A stretch of DNA of 38,137 bases, from the NCBI GenBank assembly GCA_019115045.1, contig DXEI01000125.1:1-38137 (forward strand), read 5' to 3'. Origin of the DNA: Candidatus Gemmiger excrementipullorum. Its GTDB lineage: Bacteria; Bacillota; Clostridia; Oscillospirales; Ruminococcaceae. The translations under genes and the position numbers were made by a program. Positions 24,442-32,869 of the stretch are shown piece after piece. Numbering within the stretch: position 1 is the first letter of the stretch; the number at the start of each line of letters is the position of its first letter. The notes beneath the pieces are model-generated. The model had not been told where the DNA came from and did not search any database. It saw only the letters and a list, made by a program, of their open reading frames with translations.

Positions 24442-24478
24442 CAAAAATCCCCCGCCGGGAAAGCCCCGGCAGGGGAGA
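24442..24478 (-). terminator. Terminator of the nucleotidyltransferase gene
   Basis: Minus strand CCCCTGCCGGGG-CTTT-CCCGGCGGGG hairpin (one bulge) followed by ATTTTTG. Confidence 0.8.
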
Positions 24479-24486
24479 AAAAGCGG

Positions 24487-25416
24487 TTATTTTTTCAGGT
24501 CGCTGAACAGGTCTTTGCGGTAGACGCCGTCGGCGATCAGCTTGGCAAAACTGTCAATGACGACCTGCTTGTCCTCGGCGTAGGTCACACCGAACCAGCG
24601 GTCGTGGGTGGGCAGCACCTTGACGCTGACCTTGCCGGCGTGCAGCAGCTCGTCGATATAGATGGGCAGCAGGTACTCGGCTTTCAGCGGGTTGGCGGGG
24701 GCAGCTTTCTCAAAAAATTCCACAAAGCCGTCCTGCAGCAGGTCGACGAAGGCGGGCGTCAGGCCCCACATGTTCATCGAGACCAGGCTGTCCAGGTCGA
24801 TGGGCTTGCCGCCGGCCGCCGCGCCGTCGGCGGTCTTTTCGATGCCGCTGGTCTCCAGCACGCCGGTCAGGTAGTGCTCGGCGTTCATCTGGCAGATGCC
24901 GCGGGTCACGGCGCCGTTGTCGCTCAGGGTGTTTTTCAGCACAAAACCGGCCATGCACAGGCGGCCCGGCTGTGCGGGGTCATACCCCTGCAAAAAGTCG
25001 TGCAGCCGCACAAAGGCTTCCTTGCCGTAGTAGTCGTCGGCGTTGATGACGGCAAACGGCTCCTGCAAAATGCCCTGGCAGGCCAGCACGGCCTGGCCGG
25101 TGCCCCAGGGCTTGGTGCGCCCCTCGGGCACGGCGTACCCGGCAGGCACGTCCTCCAGCGCCTGGAACGCATAGGCGGTCTCGACGCCCAGCTCCCGGCA
25201 GACGGCCTCGATGCGGTCGCCGATGGCCTCTTTGAAAGCCTGTTCGATGTCGCGGCGGATGATAAAGACGATCTTGTCGAACCCGGCTTCGATCGCGTCA
25301 TGGATGGAATAATCCATGATGATCTCGCCGCTGGGGCCGACGGCGGCCAGCTGCTTGATGCCGCCGCCAAAGCGCGAGCCGATGCCGGCCGCCATAATGA
25401 CCAATGCTGTTTTCAT
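24487..25416 (-). CDS. Sugar-phosphate nucleotidyltransferase (GalU-like family)
   Basis: A 309-residue cytoplasmic nucleotidyltransferase, likely making an NDP-sugar from NTP and a sugar 1-phosphate. The N-terminal signature MAAGIGSRFGG (8-18) and IKQL carry the nucleotide-binding glycine loop and catalytic Arg/Lys. TKPWGTGQAVLAC is the usual base-recognition segment and VINADDYYG holds the metal-binding Asp pair. Family membership is clear but the exact sugar is not; UTP-glucose-1-phosphate activity would complement the nearby galT. AGGAGGTCCCT precedes the ATG at 25416. It lies 64 bases after the zinc-ribbon gene on the same strand, possibly co-transcribed. Confidence 0.85.
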   Translation of the reverse strand: MKTALVIMAAGIGSRFGGGIKQLAAVGPSGEIIMDYSIHDAIEAGFDKIVFIIRRDIEQAFKEAIGDRIEAVCRELGVETAYAFQALEDVPAGYAVPEGRTKPWGTGQAVLACQGILQEPFAVINADDYYGKEAFVRLHDFLQGYDPAQPGRLCMAGFVLKNTLSDNGAVTRGICQMNAEHYLTGVLETSGIEKTADGAAAGGKPIDLDSLVSMNMWGLTPAFVDLLQDGFVEFFEKAAPANPLKAEYLLPIYIDELLHAGKVSVKVLPTHDRWFGVTYAEDKQVVIDSFAKLIADGVYRKDLFSDLKK

Positions 25417-25480
25417 AGGGACCTCCTGTTTATATTGCGCCGGTGCGGCAGTGCACCGGACCAAGGTCGGGGCGGGGGCG

Positions 25481-26470
25481 TTACAGGGTGTAGCCCAGCG
25501 CGGCCAGCAGCTTCAGCGAGATCGGCATCAGAAAAACTGATTGCAGCAGCAAAAGCGCGGCAAAGTACAGCAGGGCCGCAGCCAGGCTGGTGCCGCCGCT
25601 GCGCCCCAGCGCCTCGGTGCGGCCGGGCTCCTCGGGGCAGCGCGCGCAGATCTCCTCGATGCGGGCCTTGGCGTGCTTCTCGTACAGCGAAACGGCGAAC
25701 AGCGCCAGCAGAACATGCATGACCCAGTTGGCGATATCGCACACCGTCGTCACGGCCGGCAGCCAACCCACCGGCATGGCGCCAAAGAAATCGGCGTCGT
25801 AGTAGACGGCGGTGCTCATCAGGTCCGGCACAAAAAACACCAGCGAAAGCACTGCCGTCAGCAGGCCGTACTTCCACATTTTGCGGTACAGCAGGTAGGC
25901 CGGGCCCAGGAACAGCGCCGAAAACGAGAACGTCACGCGGCGTCGGGTCTCCTGCATGCGGAAAAACTGCATCAGGTAGTACATCGGCGAACGCCCGACG
26001 AACGCTGCCCAGTGCTTGGCCTTGACGCCGTCGATGGCATCCTCGGGGCCGATCTCACGCCGGTAGATGTCGCCGTCCGGCCCCGCGCTGTAGGCTTCGA
26101 TGTGCGGCCCGGGCTGCTGGCCATGCGCGTTGTTCGGCTGGCGGGCATAGACCGGCCCGGCGGGCTGCTGGGCTTCCTCGTCACGGCGGGGCAGCGGCAC
26201 GCCGCAGTGGCTGCAGCGCGCGGCGCCCGGCTCGTTGTGGGTGCCGCAGTTGGGGCAGATCGCATCGTGGGCCGCCGCCTCGGCCTCGGGGCCGAACTCC
26301 GGCACCCATTCAAAGCCGGCGGCGTGCTCGCTCTGGTGCAGGCAGGCGCCGACCTTCTGCCAGCAGGCCCGGTGGTAGGGGGTGCCGCAGTCGGGGCAGA
26401 CGACGATGTCGTCATCGTCGGTAAACGCCTGTTCGCAGACAGGGCAGTGGTTTCCAGTATAACGTGCCAT
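25481..26470 (-). CDS. RING-finger-like and zinc-ribbon membrane protein
   Basis: A 329-residue protein with two N-terminal zinc modules and a C-terminal membrane domain. The first module has Cys9, Cys12, Cys25, Cys28, His33 and Cys36 (HCPVCEQAF ... CPDCGTPYHRACW), the spacing of prokaryotic RING/PHD-like fingers. The second is a zinc ribbon with Cys72/75 and Cys86/89. A Pro/Gln-rich linker (~95-150) leads to a DUF2628-like segment (HWAAFVGRSPMYYLMQFFRM, FSALFLGPAYLLYRKMWKYG) and about four helices. GGGAGG lies ~11 bases before the ATG at 26470. Function unknown. Its likely promoter is ~320 bases upstream, on the far side of the inverted-repeat element. Confidence 0.82.
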   Translation of the reverse strand: MARYTGNHCPVCEQAFTDDDDIVVCPDCGTPYHRACWQKVGACLHQSEHAAGFEWVPEFGPEAEAAAHDAICPNCGTHNEPGAARCSHCGVPLPRRDEEAQQPAGPVYARQPNNAHGQQPGPHIEAYSAGPDGDIYRREIGPEDAIDGVKAKHWAAFVGRSPMYYLMQFFRMQETRRRVTFSFSALFLGPAYLLYRKMWKYGLLTAVLSLVFFVPDLMSTAVYYDADFFGAMPVGWLPAVTTVCDIANWVMHVLLALFAVSLYEKHAKARIEEICARCPEEPGRTEALGRSGGTSLAAALLYFAALLLLQSVFLMPISLKLLAALGYTL

Positions 26471-26502
26471 GTGTAAAAGTTCCTCCCGGTACCACGCGGT
26501 TC

Positions 26503-26765
26503 CATAAGAAAACAAAGCCGTAAAACTCTACCTGCAAGGCGGCATCTGCTGCGTTATCGGGTTTTGCATTCCACCAAGGAGTGCCGGGGTGGCGCAGCCA
26601 CGCAAGCCCCGGTGGGGCTTGCGACCGGCCAAACCGGTCTGCGCTCTGCGCAGATGCCGCCCATCGTTTTGGGGTGGCAAGGTTGCAACCCTCTGCCTTG
26701 CATCTGCCGTCTTGCAGCGGTTTTACGGCGCTTCGCGGTTTTTGCAAAACCTTTGTTTTCTTATG
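26503..26765. mobile_element. MITE-like inverted-repeat element, ~263 bp, non-coding
   Basis: Perfect 15-bp terminal inverted repeats: CATAAGAAAACAAAG at 26503-26517 and its complement at 26751-26765. The similarity continues inward. CCGTAAAAC, CTGCAAG and CGGCA blocks on the left arm recur in order in the complement of the right arm, which has a ~22-base insertion. The centre contains further hairpins, such as ACCGGCCAAACCGGT-like and GCAAGCCCCGGTGGGGCTTGC. No transposase is encoded. Flanks share only a TC, so target duplication is unclear. Confidence 0.7.
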
Positions 26766-26788
26766 TCACTCGCGCTTAACATAGGGGT

Positions 26789-26817
26789 ATTATACCGCAT
26801 TGGGCCGGTAAATGCAA
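26789..26817 (-). promoter_or_regulatory. Putative promoter of the zinc-ribbon gene
   Basis: Minus strand -10 TATAAT (26789-26794), 17-bp spacer, -35 TTGCAT (26812-26817, partial match). If used, the transcript would read through the inverted-repeat element, giving a ~310-base leader. Confidence 0.55.
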
Positions 26818-26860
26818 AGAATTTTCTATGAAGTTTGCGCCGCGCCGCCCCGCGGGGCTC

Positions 26861-26890
26861 TTTACAAACCGGGCGGCGATAGGGTATACT
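26861..26890 (+). promoter_or_regulatory. Promoter of prfB
   Basis: -35 TTTACA (26861-26866), 18-bp spacer, -10 TATACT (26885-26890), 39 bases before the start codon. Confidence 0.75.
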
Positions 26891-26929
26891 ACTATTATGT
26901 GAAATTATGCCAACGTAAGAGGGAACGAT

Positions 26930-28051
26930 ATGATCACCATTGACGAACTGAAAGCAAAACTGAACGGGATGAAAACTTCCGTCGACGACCTGCGCGACGC
27001 GCTGTCCATCGAAGCCAGCGAAAAGCGCCTGGCTGAGCTGGAACACCAGATGACGCTGCCCGGCTTTTATGACGACCAGGAAAAAAGCCAGAAGGTCATC
27101 GGCGAGATGGGCGAAGTGAAAAACAAGCTCGAGCGTTTTGGCAAACTCTCGACCCAGTATGAGGAAGCCGAGACGCTGCTGCTGATGATCGAGGAAGAAA
27201 ACGACCCCGCGCTGACCAGCGAGGGCGAGCAGGCCGTCGCCGACGTCGAGAAAGCCATCGACGAGCTGCAGCTGATGACGATGCTCAACGGCGAGTATGA
27301 CCACAACAACGCCATTTTGACCTTCCATGCCGGCACCGGCGGCACCGAGGCGCAGGACTGGGCCGAGATGCTCTACCGCATGTACACCCGCTGGGCCGAA
27401 GCCCACGGCTACAACGTCGAGGTGCTGGACGTGCTGGACGGCGACGAAGCCGGCATCAAGTCGGCCTCGATGATGGTCAAGGGGCCCAACGCCTACGGCA
27501 TGCTCAAGAGCGAGCACGGCGTGCACCGCCTGGTGCGCATCAGCCCGTTTGACGCCAATGCCCGCCGCCAGACCAGCTTCGCCAGCCTGGAAGTCATGCC
27601 CGAGCTGGACAACAACATCCAGATCGAGATCAACCCCGCCGACATCGAGATGCAGGTCTACCGCTCCTCGGGCGCGGGCGGCCAGCACATCAACAAGACC
27701 TCGTCGGCTGTGCGCCTGATCCACAAGCCCACCGGCATCGTCACCTCCTGCCAGACGCAGCGCAGCCAGCTGCAAAACCGCGAGTACGCGCTGGAAATGA
27801 TGAAAGCCAAGCTCTACCAGATCGCGCTGCAGCAGCACAAAGACAAGATCGACGACATCAAGGGCGTCCAGAACGAGATCGCCTGGGGCCACCAGATCCG
27901 CAGCTACGTCTTCATGCCCTACACCCTTGTCAAGGACCACCGCACCAACTTTGAGAGCGGCAACGTGCAGGCCGTCATGGACGGCGACCTGGACGGCTTT
28001 ATCTACGCCTACCTCAAAGCCAGCTCCCGCGGCGAACTGCAGGAAGTGTAA
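26930..28051 (+). CDS. prfB: Peptide chain release factor 2
   Basis: RF2, which recognises UGA/UAA and triggers peptide release. It has 373 residues. The codon-recognition tripeptide SPF is at 205-207 and the catalytic GGQ at 250-252 (SSGAGGQHINKTSSAVRL). An N-terminal helical domain (1-110) precedes. The reading frame is continuous from the ATG: the in-frame UGA and slippery CUU site that make most prfB genes autoregulated by +1 frameshifting are absent (the region reads DDLRDALSIEASEKR). AAGAGGG lies ~7 bases before the ATG. It is a single-gene unit with its own promoter and terminator. Confidence 0.98.
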   Translation: MITIDELKAKLNGMKTSVDDLRDALSIEASEKRLAELEHQMTLPGFYDDQEKSQKVIGEMGEVKNKLERFGKLSTQYEEAETLLLMIEEENDPALTSEGEQAVADVEKAIDELQLMTMLNGEYDHNNAILTFHAGTGGTEAQDWAEMLYRMYTRWAEAHGYNVEVLDVLDGDEAGIKSASMMVKGPNAYGMLKSEHGVHRLVRISPFDANARRQTSFASLEVMPELDNNIQIEINPADIEMQVYRSSGAGGQHINKTSSAVRLIHKPTGIVTSCQTQRSQLQNREYALEMMKAKLYQIALQQHKDKIDDIKGVQNEIAWGHQIRSYVFMPYTLVKDHRTNFESGNVQAVMDGDLDGFIYAYLKASSRGELQEV

Positions 28052-28078
28052 GCGGCAGCCCGCAGCCATACACAGTCA

Positions 28079-28112
28079 CGCACACCGCGCCCCGGCGCGG
28101 CGTGCGTTTTTT
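28079..28112 (+). terminator. Terminator of prfB
   Basis: CGCAC-A-CCGCGCC / GGCGCGG-C-GTGCG stem (one mismatch) followed by six T. Confidence 0.88.
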
Positions 28113-28147
28113 GTACCCCGGCGGTATATTTGTTCATATTCGTCTGC

Positions 28148-28153
28148 TATACT
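28148..28153 (+). promoter_or_regulatory. Extended -10 promoter of the P-type ATPase gene
   Basis: TGC-TATACT gives an extended -10; the -35 at 17-bp spacing is poor. It lies 30 bases before the start codon and after the prfB terminator. Confidence 0.5.
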
Positions 28154-28183
28154 TCCCGTATCGCAACGAAAGGAGCGCGCACT

Positions 28184-30550
28184 ATGGCTACCTTTACAGG
28201 GCTTTCGCCTGCCGAGGTCGAACAGCGCCGCCAGCAGGGCAAAGTCAACCGCCCGCCCAAGTCCTCGACCAAGACGGTGGGGCAGATCGTGCGGGACAAC
28301 CTGTGCACCTACTTTAACGGCGTCTTCGTCGTCCTGGCGCTCATGCTGGCCTCGGTGGGGTCGTGGCTCAACATGGGCTTCCTCGGCGTCGTTTTCTGCA
28401 ACACGGTCATCGGCATCGCGCAGCAGCTGCGCGCCAAAAAGACCATCGACGCGCTGACGCTGGTCGCGGCCCGCAAAGTGCGCTGCCTGCGCGGCGGCGC
28501 CTGGGGCGCGTGCTTCTCGGAAGAGCTCGTGCAGGACGACGTCGTGGAGTTTGCCGCCGGCGACCAGATCGTGGCCGACGGCGTCGTGCTGGAAGGCAGC
28601 GCCCAGGTCAATGAGTCCCTCATCACCGGCGAGGCGCGCGCCGTGCCCAAGGCCCCGGGCGGGGCGCTGCGCTCGGGCAGTTTTGTCATCGCCGGGCGCT
28701 GCACAGCCCGCCTGACCCATGTGGGCGACGAAAGCTATGCCAGCCGCCTGACCGCTGAGGCGCAGGCCGACGGGCACAAGGTCGCCAAGGGCGAGATGAT
28801 GCGCTCGCTCGACAAGCTCATCAAGGCCATCGGCCTGGGGCTGATCCCGGTCGGGGTGGCGCTGTTCGTCAAACACCGCTGGGCGCTGGTGCTGGACACC
28901 CGTTCCTCGGTGGAAAGCACGGTGGCGGCGCTCGTCGGCATGATCCCCGAAGGGCTCTACCTGCTCACCAGCGTCGCGCTGGCCGTCGGCATGATCCGCC
29001 TGGCGCAGCGCCGCGTCCTGGCGCAGGATATGAACTGTATCGAGACGCTGGCCCGCGTCGACGTGCTCTGCGTCGACAAGACCGGCACCATCACCGAGAG
29101 CGCGATGGCCGCCGACGAACCGGTGCCGCTGCAACAGGGCGCGCCGCTGGCTGAGATTTTGCGCAGCTTTTACGCCCCCGAACGGCCCGAGAACGACACC
29201 GCCCGCGCGCTGGCCGCGCGTTTTGGGCAGGGCGCGGGGGCATGGCCGGTCACGGCGCAGATCCCCTTTAACACGGCCTACAAATACAGCGCCAAGACCT
29301 TTGGCGCGCAGGGCAGCTATGTCGTCGGCGCGCCCGACGTGCTGGCCGGGGCGCGCAAGGCCGAGTTCCAGGCCCGGCTGGACCCGCTGCTGGCCGAGGG
29401 CCGCCGCGTGCTGCTGCTGGCAAAGTATGACGGCGCGCTGCCCGACCCGCCGCAGCCGCTGGACCCGGCGCGGCTGACCTTTCTGGCGCTGCTGCCGCTG
29501 CAAAACCGCATCCGCGCCACCGCGCCCGAAACTTTCGCCTACTTTGCCGGGCAGGGGGTGACGGTCAAGGTCATCTCGGGCGACGACCCGCGCGCCGTCA
29601 GCCATGTGGCGGCGCAGGCCGGCATCGCCGGGGCGGACCGCTGGGCCGACGCCGCCGCGCTGCAAAGCGATGCAGAGCTGGCGCAGGCCGCGCAGCGCTG
29701 CGCGGTGTTTGGGCGCGTCACGCCGGAGCAAAAGCGCAAACTCATCCATGTGTTGCAGCAGCAGGGGCACACGGTGGCCATGACCGGCGACGGCGTCAAC
29801 GACGTGCTGGCCCTCAAGGACGCCGACTGCGGCATCGCCATGGCGTCCGGCGCGCAGGCGGCCAGCCAGGTCGCGCAGCTGGTGCTGCTGGATTCCGACT
29901 TTGCCGCATTGCCCGCCGTCGTAGACGAAGGCCGCCGCGTCATCAACAACATCCAGCGCTCGGCCTCGCTGTTTCTGGTCAAAAATATCTTTTCGCTGCT
30001 GCTCAGCCTGGTATCGCTCTGCCTGCCGCTGGCGTACCCGTTCCAGCCGCTGCAGCTTTCGCTGCTGTCGGCCGTCACCATCGGGCTGCCGTCCTTTGTG
30101 CTGGCGCTGGAACCCAACTACGAGCTGGTACGCGGCAAGTTTTTGCACAACGTCCTGCATGCGGCGCTGCCCGGCGGCCTGACGGATTTCCTGCTGGTAT
30201 TCTGCGCGCAGGGGTTTGCCTATGCGTTCGGGCTTTCGTCCGACGCGCTGGCCACCGTCAGCACGCTGCTGGTGCTGGAGACCGGCCTCATCGTGCTGTT
30301 TGGCGTATGCCGCCCGTTCACGCCGCTGCGCTGGACGCTGTGGGGCTGCTGCACGGTGCTGGGCCTGGGCGGCGCGGTCGCGCTGGCCCCGCTGCTGGGG
30401 CTGATCCCGCTGGACCTCGGCGGCGCGCTGGTGCTCATCGTGCTGGCGGCGCTGTCCATGCCGGTGCTGCGCTTCCTCACCCGCCTGGTGGACGCCCTCT
30501 GGCAGGAGGGGCGCCGCCTGCGCGACGCCCGCCGCCAAAAAACGGTGTGA
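28184..30550 (+). CDS. P-type (HAD-IC) cation-transporting ATPase, CtpE-like
   Basis: A 788-residue membrane ATPase that couples an aspartyl-phosphate cycle to cation transport. The actuator loop is TGEA (148-151), the family TGES motif with Ala for Ser. The ion-site helix carries IPEGL (254-258), as in Ca2+-type pumps. The phosphorylation motif is DKTGT (298-302, Asp298) and the hinge is TGDGVND (~534-540). About ten helices: two before the actuator, two before the P-domain and six C-terminal. There is no N-terminal heavy-metal domain. The layout resembles mycobacterial CtpE (Ca2+), but the ion is not proven. GAAAGGAG lies ~8 bases before the ATG at 28184. Confidence 0.9.
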   Translation: MATFTGLSPAEVEQRRQQGKVNRPPKSSTKTVGQIVRDNLCTYFNGVFVVLALMLASVGSWLNMGFLGVVFCNTVIGIAQQLRAKKTIDALTLVAARKVRCLRGGAWGACFSEELVQDDVVEFAAGDQIVADGVVLEGSAQVNESLITGEARAVPKAPGGALRSGSFVIAGRCTARLTHVGDESYASRLTAEAQADGHKVAKGEMMRSLDKLIKAIGLGLIPVGVALFVKHRWALVLDTRSSVESTVAALVGMIPEGLYLLTSVALAVGMIRLAQRRVLAQDMNCIETLARVDVLCVDKTGTITESAMAADEPVPLQQGAPLAEILRSFYAPERPENDTARALAARFGQGAGAWPVTAQIPFNTAYKYSAKTFGAQGSYVVGAPDVLAGARKAEFQARLDPLLAEGRRVLLLAKYDGALPDPPQPLDPARLTFLALLPLQNRIRATAPETFAYFAGQGVTVKVISGDDPRAVSHVAAQAGIAGADRWADAAALQSDAELAQAAQRCAVFGRVTPEQKRKLIHVLQQQGHTVAMTGDGVNDVLALKDADCGIAMASGAQAASQVAQLVLLDSDFAALPAVVDEGRRVINNIQRSASLFLVKNIFSLLLSLVSLCLPLAYPFQPLQLSLLSAVTIGLPSFVLALEPNYELVRGKFLHNVLHAALPGGLTDFLLVFCAQGFAYAFGLSSDALATVSTLLVLETGLIVLFGVCRPFTPLRWTLWGCCTVLGLGGAVALAPLLGLIPLDLGGALVLIVLAALSMPVLRFLTRLVDALWQEGRRLRDARRQKTV

Positions 30551-30567
30551 ACCTGCCCACTATAGGA

Positions 30568-30605
30568 AAACGGCCCGCTGCGGAACATACCGCAGCGGGC
30601 CGTTT
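30568..30605. terminator. Bidirectional terminator between convergent genes
   Basis: 16-bp perfect stem AAACGGCCCGCTGCGG and its complement (30568-30583, 30590-30605) with an A-run before and a T-run after. It serves both the P-type ATPase and the YoaK operon. Confidence 0.88.
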
Positions 30606-30617
30606 GTGTGCAGCGTT

Positions 30618-31298
30618 TTACGCGGCCGCGTCTTCGCGCCGGAACATCAGGCACAGGCTGACGCACAGCATCGCGCAGGAAAGCCAGATCGCCCGCAGCC
30701 CCAGCCGCGCCGTGCAGCAGGCGCCCAGCCCGGCGCCCAGCGCAAACAGCAAAATCACCGCAAAGTAATGCCCGGCCTTGCGCAGCACAGCGCCGTCGCG
30801 CAGCCGTGCGCCGGTCACCAGCGCCTCGATGCCGCTGCGCAGGTTGCCGATGCACATCGTGCTGGCAAACGGGTACCCGTGCACTTTGCGGAACGCCTGC
30901 ACCTGCATGGCGCACGCAAACGATACCAGCGCGTTGGCGGCCAGGTCGCAGCTGCCGGGCAGAAAGCCGACGGCGAACAGCAGCGCGATCTCAGCCAGCA
31001 GCACGCGCTGCCGCCAGTGCAGCCGCCCGCGCTGGCCATACACGCGGATCAGTTCGGCCGCCGCCACGCCGGCCGCAAAGGCCGATACCGGCGCCAGGTA
31101 ATGCAGCAGGCGCGCCCAGTCGGCTGCGAACAGCGCCTGGCCCATAAACACGATGTTGCCGGTCTGCGCGTTGGCGAACACGCCGCCGCGCCCCAGGTAG
31201 GTGTAGGCGTCCTGCAGCCCGCCGGACACCGACAGAAACAGCACCGTGCGGAACGCCTCGGACATCTGGCGCGCCGGGGCGGTGGCGGGTCCTTCCAT
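30618..31298 (-). CDS. YoaK/DUF1275 family membrane protein
   Basis: A 226-residue membrane protein of the DUF1275 (YoaK) family, function unknown. The N-terminal FLSVSGGLQDAYTYLGRGGVFANAQTGNIVF pattern (in pieces: SGGLQDAYTYL and NAQTGNIVF) is the family hallmark. GYPFASTMCIGNLRSG is the second half's matching motif. Six hydrophobic segments are visible. GAGGGGG lies ~7 bases before the ATG at 31298. It starts 29 bases after the AAA ATPase gene ends, with no terminator between, so it is probably the last gene of that operon. Confidence 0.9.
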   Translation of the reverse strand: MEGPATAPARQMSEAFRTVLFLSVSGGLQDAYTYLGRGGVFANAQTGNIVFMGQALFAADWARLLHYLAPVSAFAAGVAAAELIRVYGQRGRLHWRQRVLLAEIALLFAVGFLPGSCDLAANALVSFACAMQVQAFRKVHGYPFASTMCIGNLRSGIEALVTGARLRDGAVLRKAGHYFAVILLFALGAGLGACCTARLGLRAIWLSCAMLCVSLCLMFRREDAAA

Positions 31299-31327
31299 AA
31301 CGATCCCCCTCTAAAGGTCAAAAAACG

Positions 31328-32866
31328 TCAAAATTCCGTGCTGTGCTCGGCCGCGCGCAGATCGCCGCGTTCCAGCTCCGCCAGCAGTTCGTCCTGCCCT
31401 GCGTGCAGCAGCAGCTTTTGGCTGTACTGCTCAAAGCGCTCGCACTCGTTGTCGGCCAAAAACGGGGCCGAGTCCGGCCCCAGCGCCAGCTCGTTCAAAA
31501 ATACGACCATCTCCTGCCCGTCGGGGAAGGCGCGCTCCATAAAATCAAACGCGGCTTCCAGTGCGTCGGCGGCCGCGGCCACAGCGTCCTCGCGCAGGCG
31601 CACCTGCCGGTTGAACGCCGCGCGCACGGCGTCAAAGGCGGCGTCGGCGTCCAGGTCCGTCCCCAGTTCGGCGGCCCAGGCGTCCAGCAGTGCGGCGGCG
31701 CGGGCGCGGGTGGCCAGCTCGGCGGCCGGCAGCGTGCCGGCGGCTTTGGCGGCGTCCAGGCGGGCGCGGTAGGCGGTGGTCTGCCCGGCAAACAGGGCGG
31801 CGGGGGTCTCTTCGCCGGCGCTGTCATTCAGCGCGCGCTTGTAGCTGCGCAGCTGCTGGTAGCAGGCGTCGGTCACGTCGTCGGCGCGGCGGGCGGCGGC
31901 AAACCGGGTGTTCAGCCCCGCCAGCAGCAGGCTGACCAGGCTGATGCGCTCGTCAAAGTTGGCGTTCAGCGCGCGCTCCAGCACGGCGTCAAACGGCTTG
32001 CCCTGCAAAATATCCTCCACGCCGTAATCCTGGCGGTATTTGCGGTACAGCGCCCAGTAAGCGGCAAAATCGCGCGCGACTTCCGGGTGGCGCAGGTACT
32101 GGGCAACAACGCCCTCGTCCACCGGCAGGCCCAGGCGCACGGCCGCCTGCAAAAAGGCGGAAAGGTCCTCCCACCCGCGGGCGGTGACGAACTGCGGGCC
32201 GTCGACGTCGTTTTCGATCTTGTAAAAATGCTGCGGGCGCAGTTCCAGGTAGGCGGTCACGGCCGGGTGCAGGCGCTGGGCGCGGGCGTACCGCTGCCAT
32301 ACGCTGAGCTTGGGTTCAATGTCGATGCGCCGCACGCGGTCCAGCGTGACAAGGTCAAACTCCCGCACGCTCTTGTTGTATTCCGGCGGGTTGCCGGCCG
32401 CCACGATGACCCACCCTGCGGGCACGGCCTGGTTGCCGAAGGTCTTGCACTGCAAAAATTGCAGCATCGTGGGGGTCAGCGTCTCGCTGACGCAGTTGAT
32501 CTCGTCAATGAACAGGATGCCGTTGGGTTTGCCGGTGCGCTCCATGGCGGCGTAGACGCTGGCGATGATCTCGCTCATCGTGTACTCGGTCACGCTGCGG
32601 GTCTTGCCGCCGAAATTCCGCTCGCGGATAAACGGCAGGCCCACGGCGCTCTGCCGCGTGTGGTGGGTGATGGTGTAGGCCACCAGCGCGACGCCGCATT
32701 CCTCGGCGATCTGCGCCATGATCTGCGTTTTGCCGATGCCCGGCGGGCCCATCAGCAAAATGGGCCGCTGCCGCACCGGCGGGATCAGCGGGCTGCCGGT
32801 ATCGTCGCAGGCTAAGTAAGCCCGCACCGTCTGTTTGATCTCCTCTTTGGCACGTTGGATGTCCAT
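31328..32866 (-). CDS. MoxR-type AAA+ ATPase
   Basis: A 512-residue cytoplasmic ATPase. Walker A GPPGIGKT is at 40-47 and Walker B ILFIDEIN ends at 124. A sensor-1-type Asn lies in VIVAAGNPPEYN, followed by LDRVRRIDI. Residues ~330-512 are an Ala/Asp/Glu-rich helical extension beyond the core, longer than typical ~330-residue MoxR proteins. Such ATPases act as chaperones or remodelers with VWA partners, inserting metals or assembling complexes. Here the VWA gene sits directly upstream, its stop only 3 bases before this ATG. GAAAGGAAG lies ~7 bases before the start. Target unknown. Confidence 0.9.
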   Translation of the reverse strand: MDIQRAKEEIKQTVRAYLACDDTGSPLIPPVRQRPILLMGPPGIGKTQIMAQIAEECGVALVAYTITHHTRQSAVGLPFIRERNFGGKTRSVTEYTMSEIIASVYAAMERTGKPNGILFIDEINCVSETLTPTMLQFLQCKTFGNQAVPAGWVIVAAGNPPEYNKSVREFDLVTLDRVRRIDIEPKLSVWQRYARAQRLHPAVTAYLELRPQHFYKIENDVDGPQFVTARGWEDLSAFLQAAVRLGLPVDEGVVAQYLRHPEVARDFAAYWALYRKYRQDYGVEDILQGKPFDAVLERALNANFDERISLVSLLLAGLNTRFAAARRADDVTDACYQQLRSYKRALNDSAGEETPAALFAGQTTAYRARLDAAKAAGTLPAAELATRARAAALLDAWAAELGTDLDADAAFDAVRAAFNRQVRLREDAVAAAADALEAAFDFMERAFPDGQEMVVFLNELALGPDSAPFLADNECERFEQYSQKLLLHAGQDELLAELERGDLRAAEHSTEF

Positions 32867-32869
32867 GCG

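Larger units (their letters stand above)
26471..26929. other. Gene-free divergent intergenic region
   Basis: 459 bases between the zinc-ribbon gene (minus) and prfB (plus). It holds the MITE-like element 26503-26765 and two divergent promoters (26789-26817 minus, 26861-26890 plus), all annotated separately. Open frames inside it cross the repeat and have no ribosome site; I treat them as non-coding. Confidence 0.75.

Noticed and set aside
26495-26504. T-box-like core TGGAACCGCG on the minus strand upstream of the zinc-ribbon gene
   Set aside because: Ten matching bases can occur by chance in 38 kb; I see no stem I with specifier loop, no proper terminator/antiterminator pair, and the gene is not an amino-acid gene. 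The long leader keeps it worth a covariance-model check.
26412-26747. A 111-residue minus-strand frame across the MITE-like element
   Set aside because: It crosses the terminal repeat and lacks a ribosome site; repeats of this type often leave open frames by chance.
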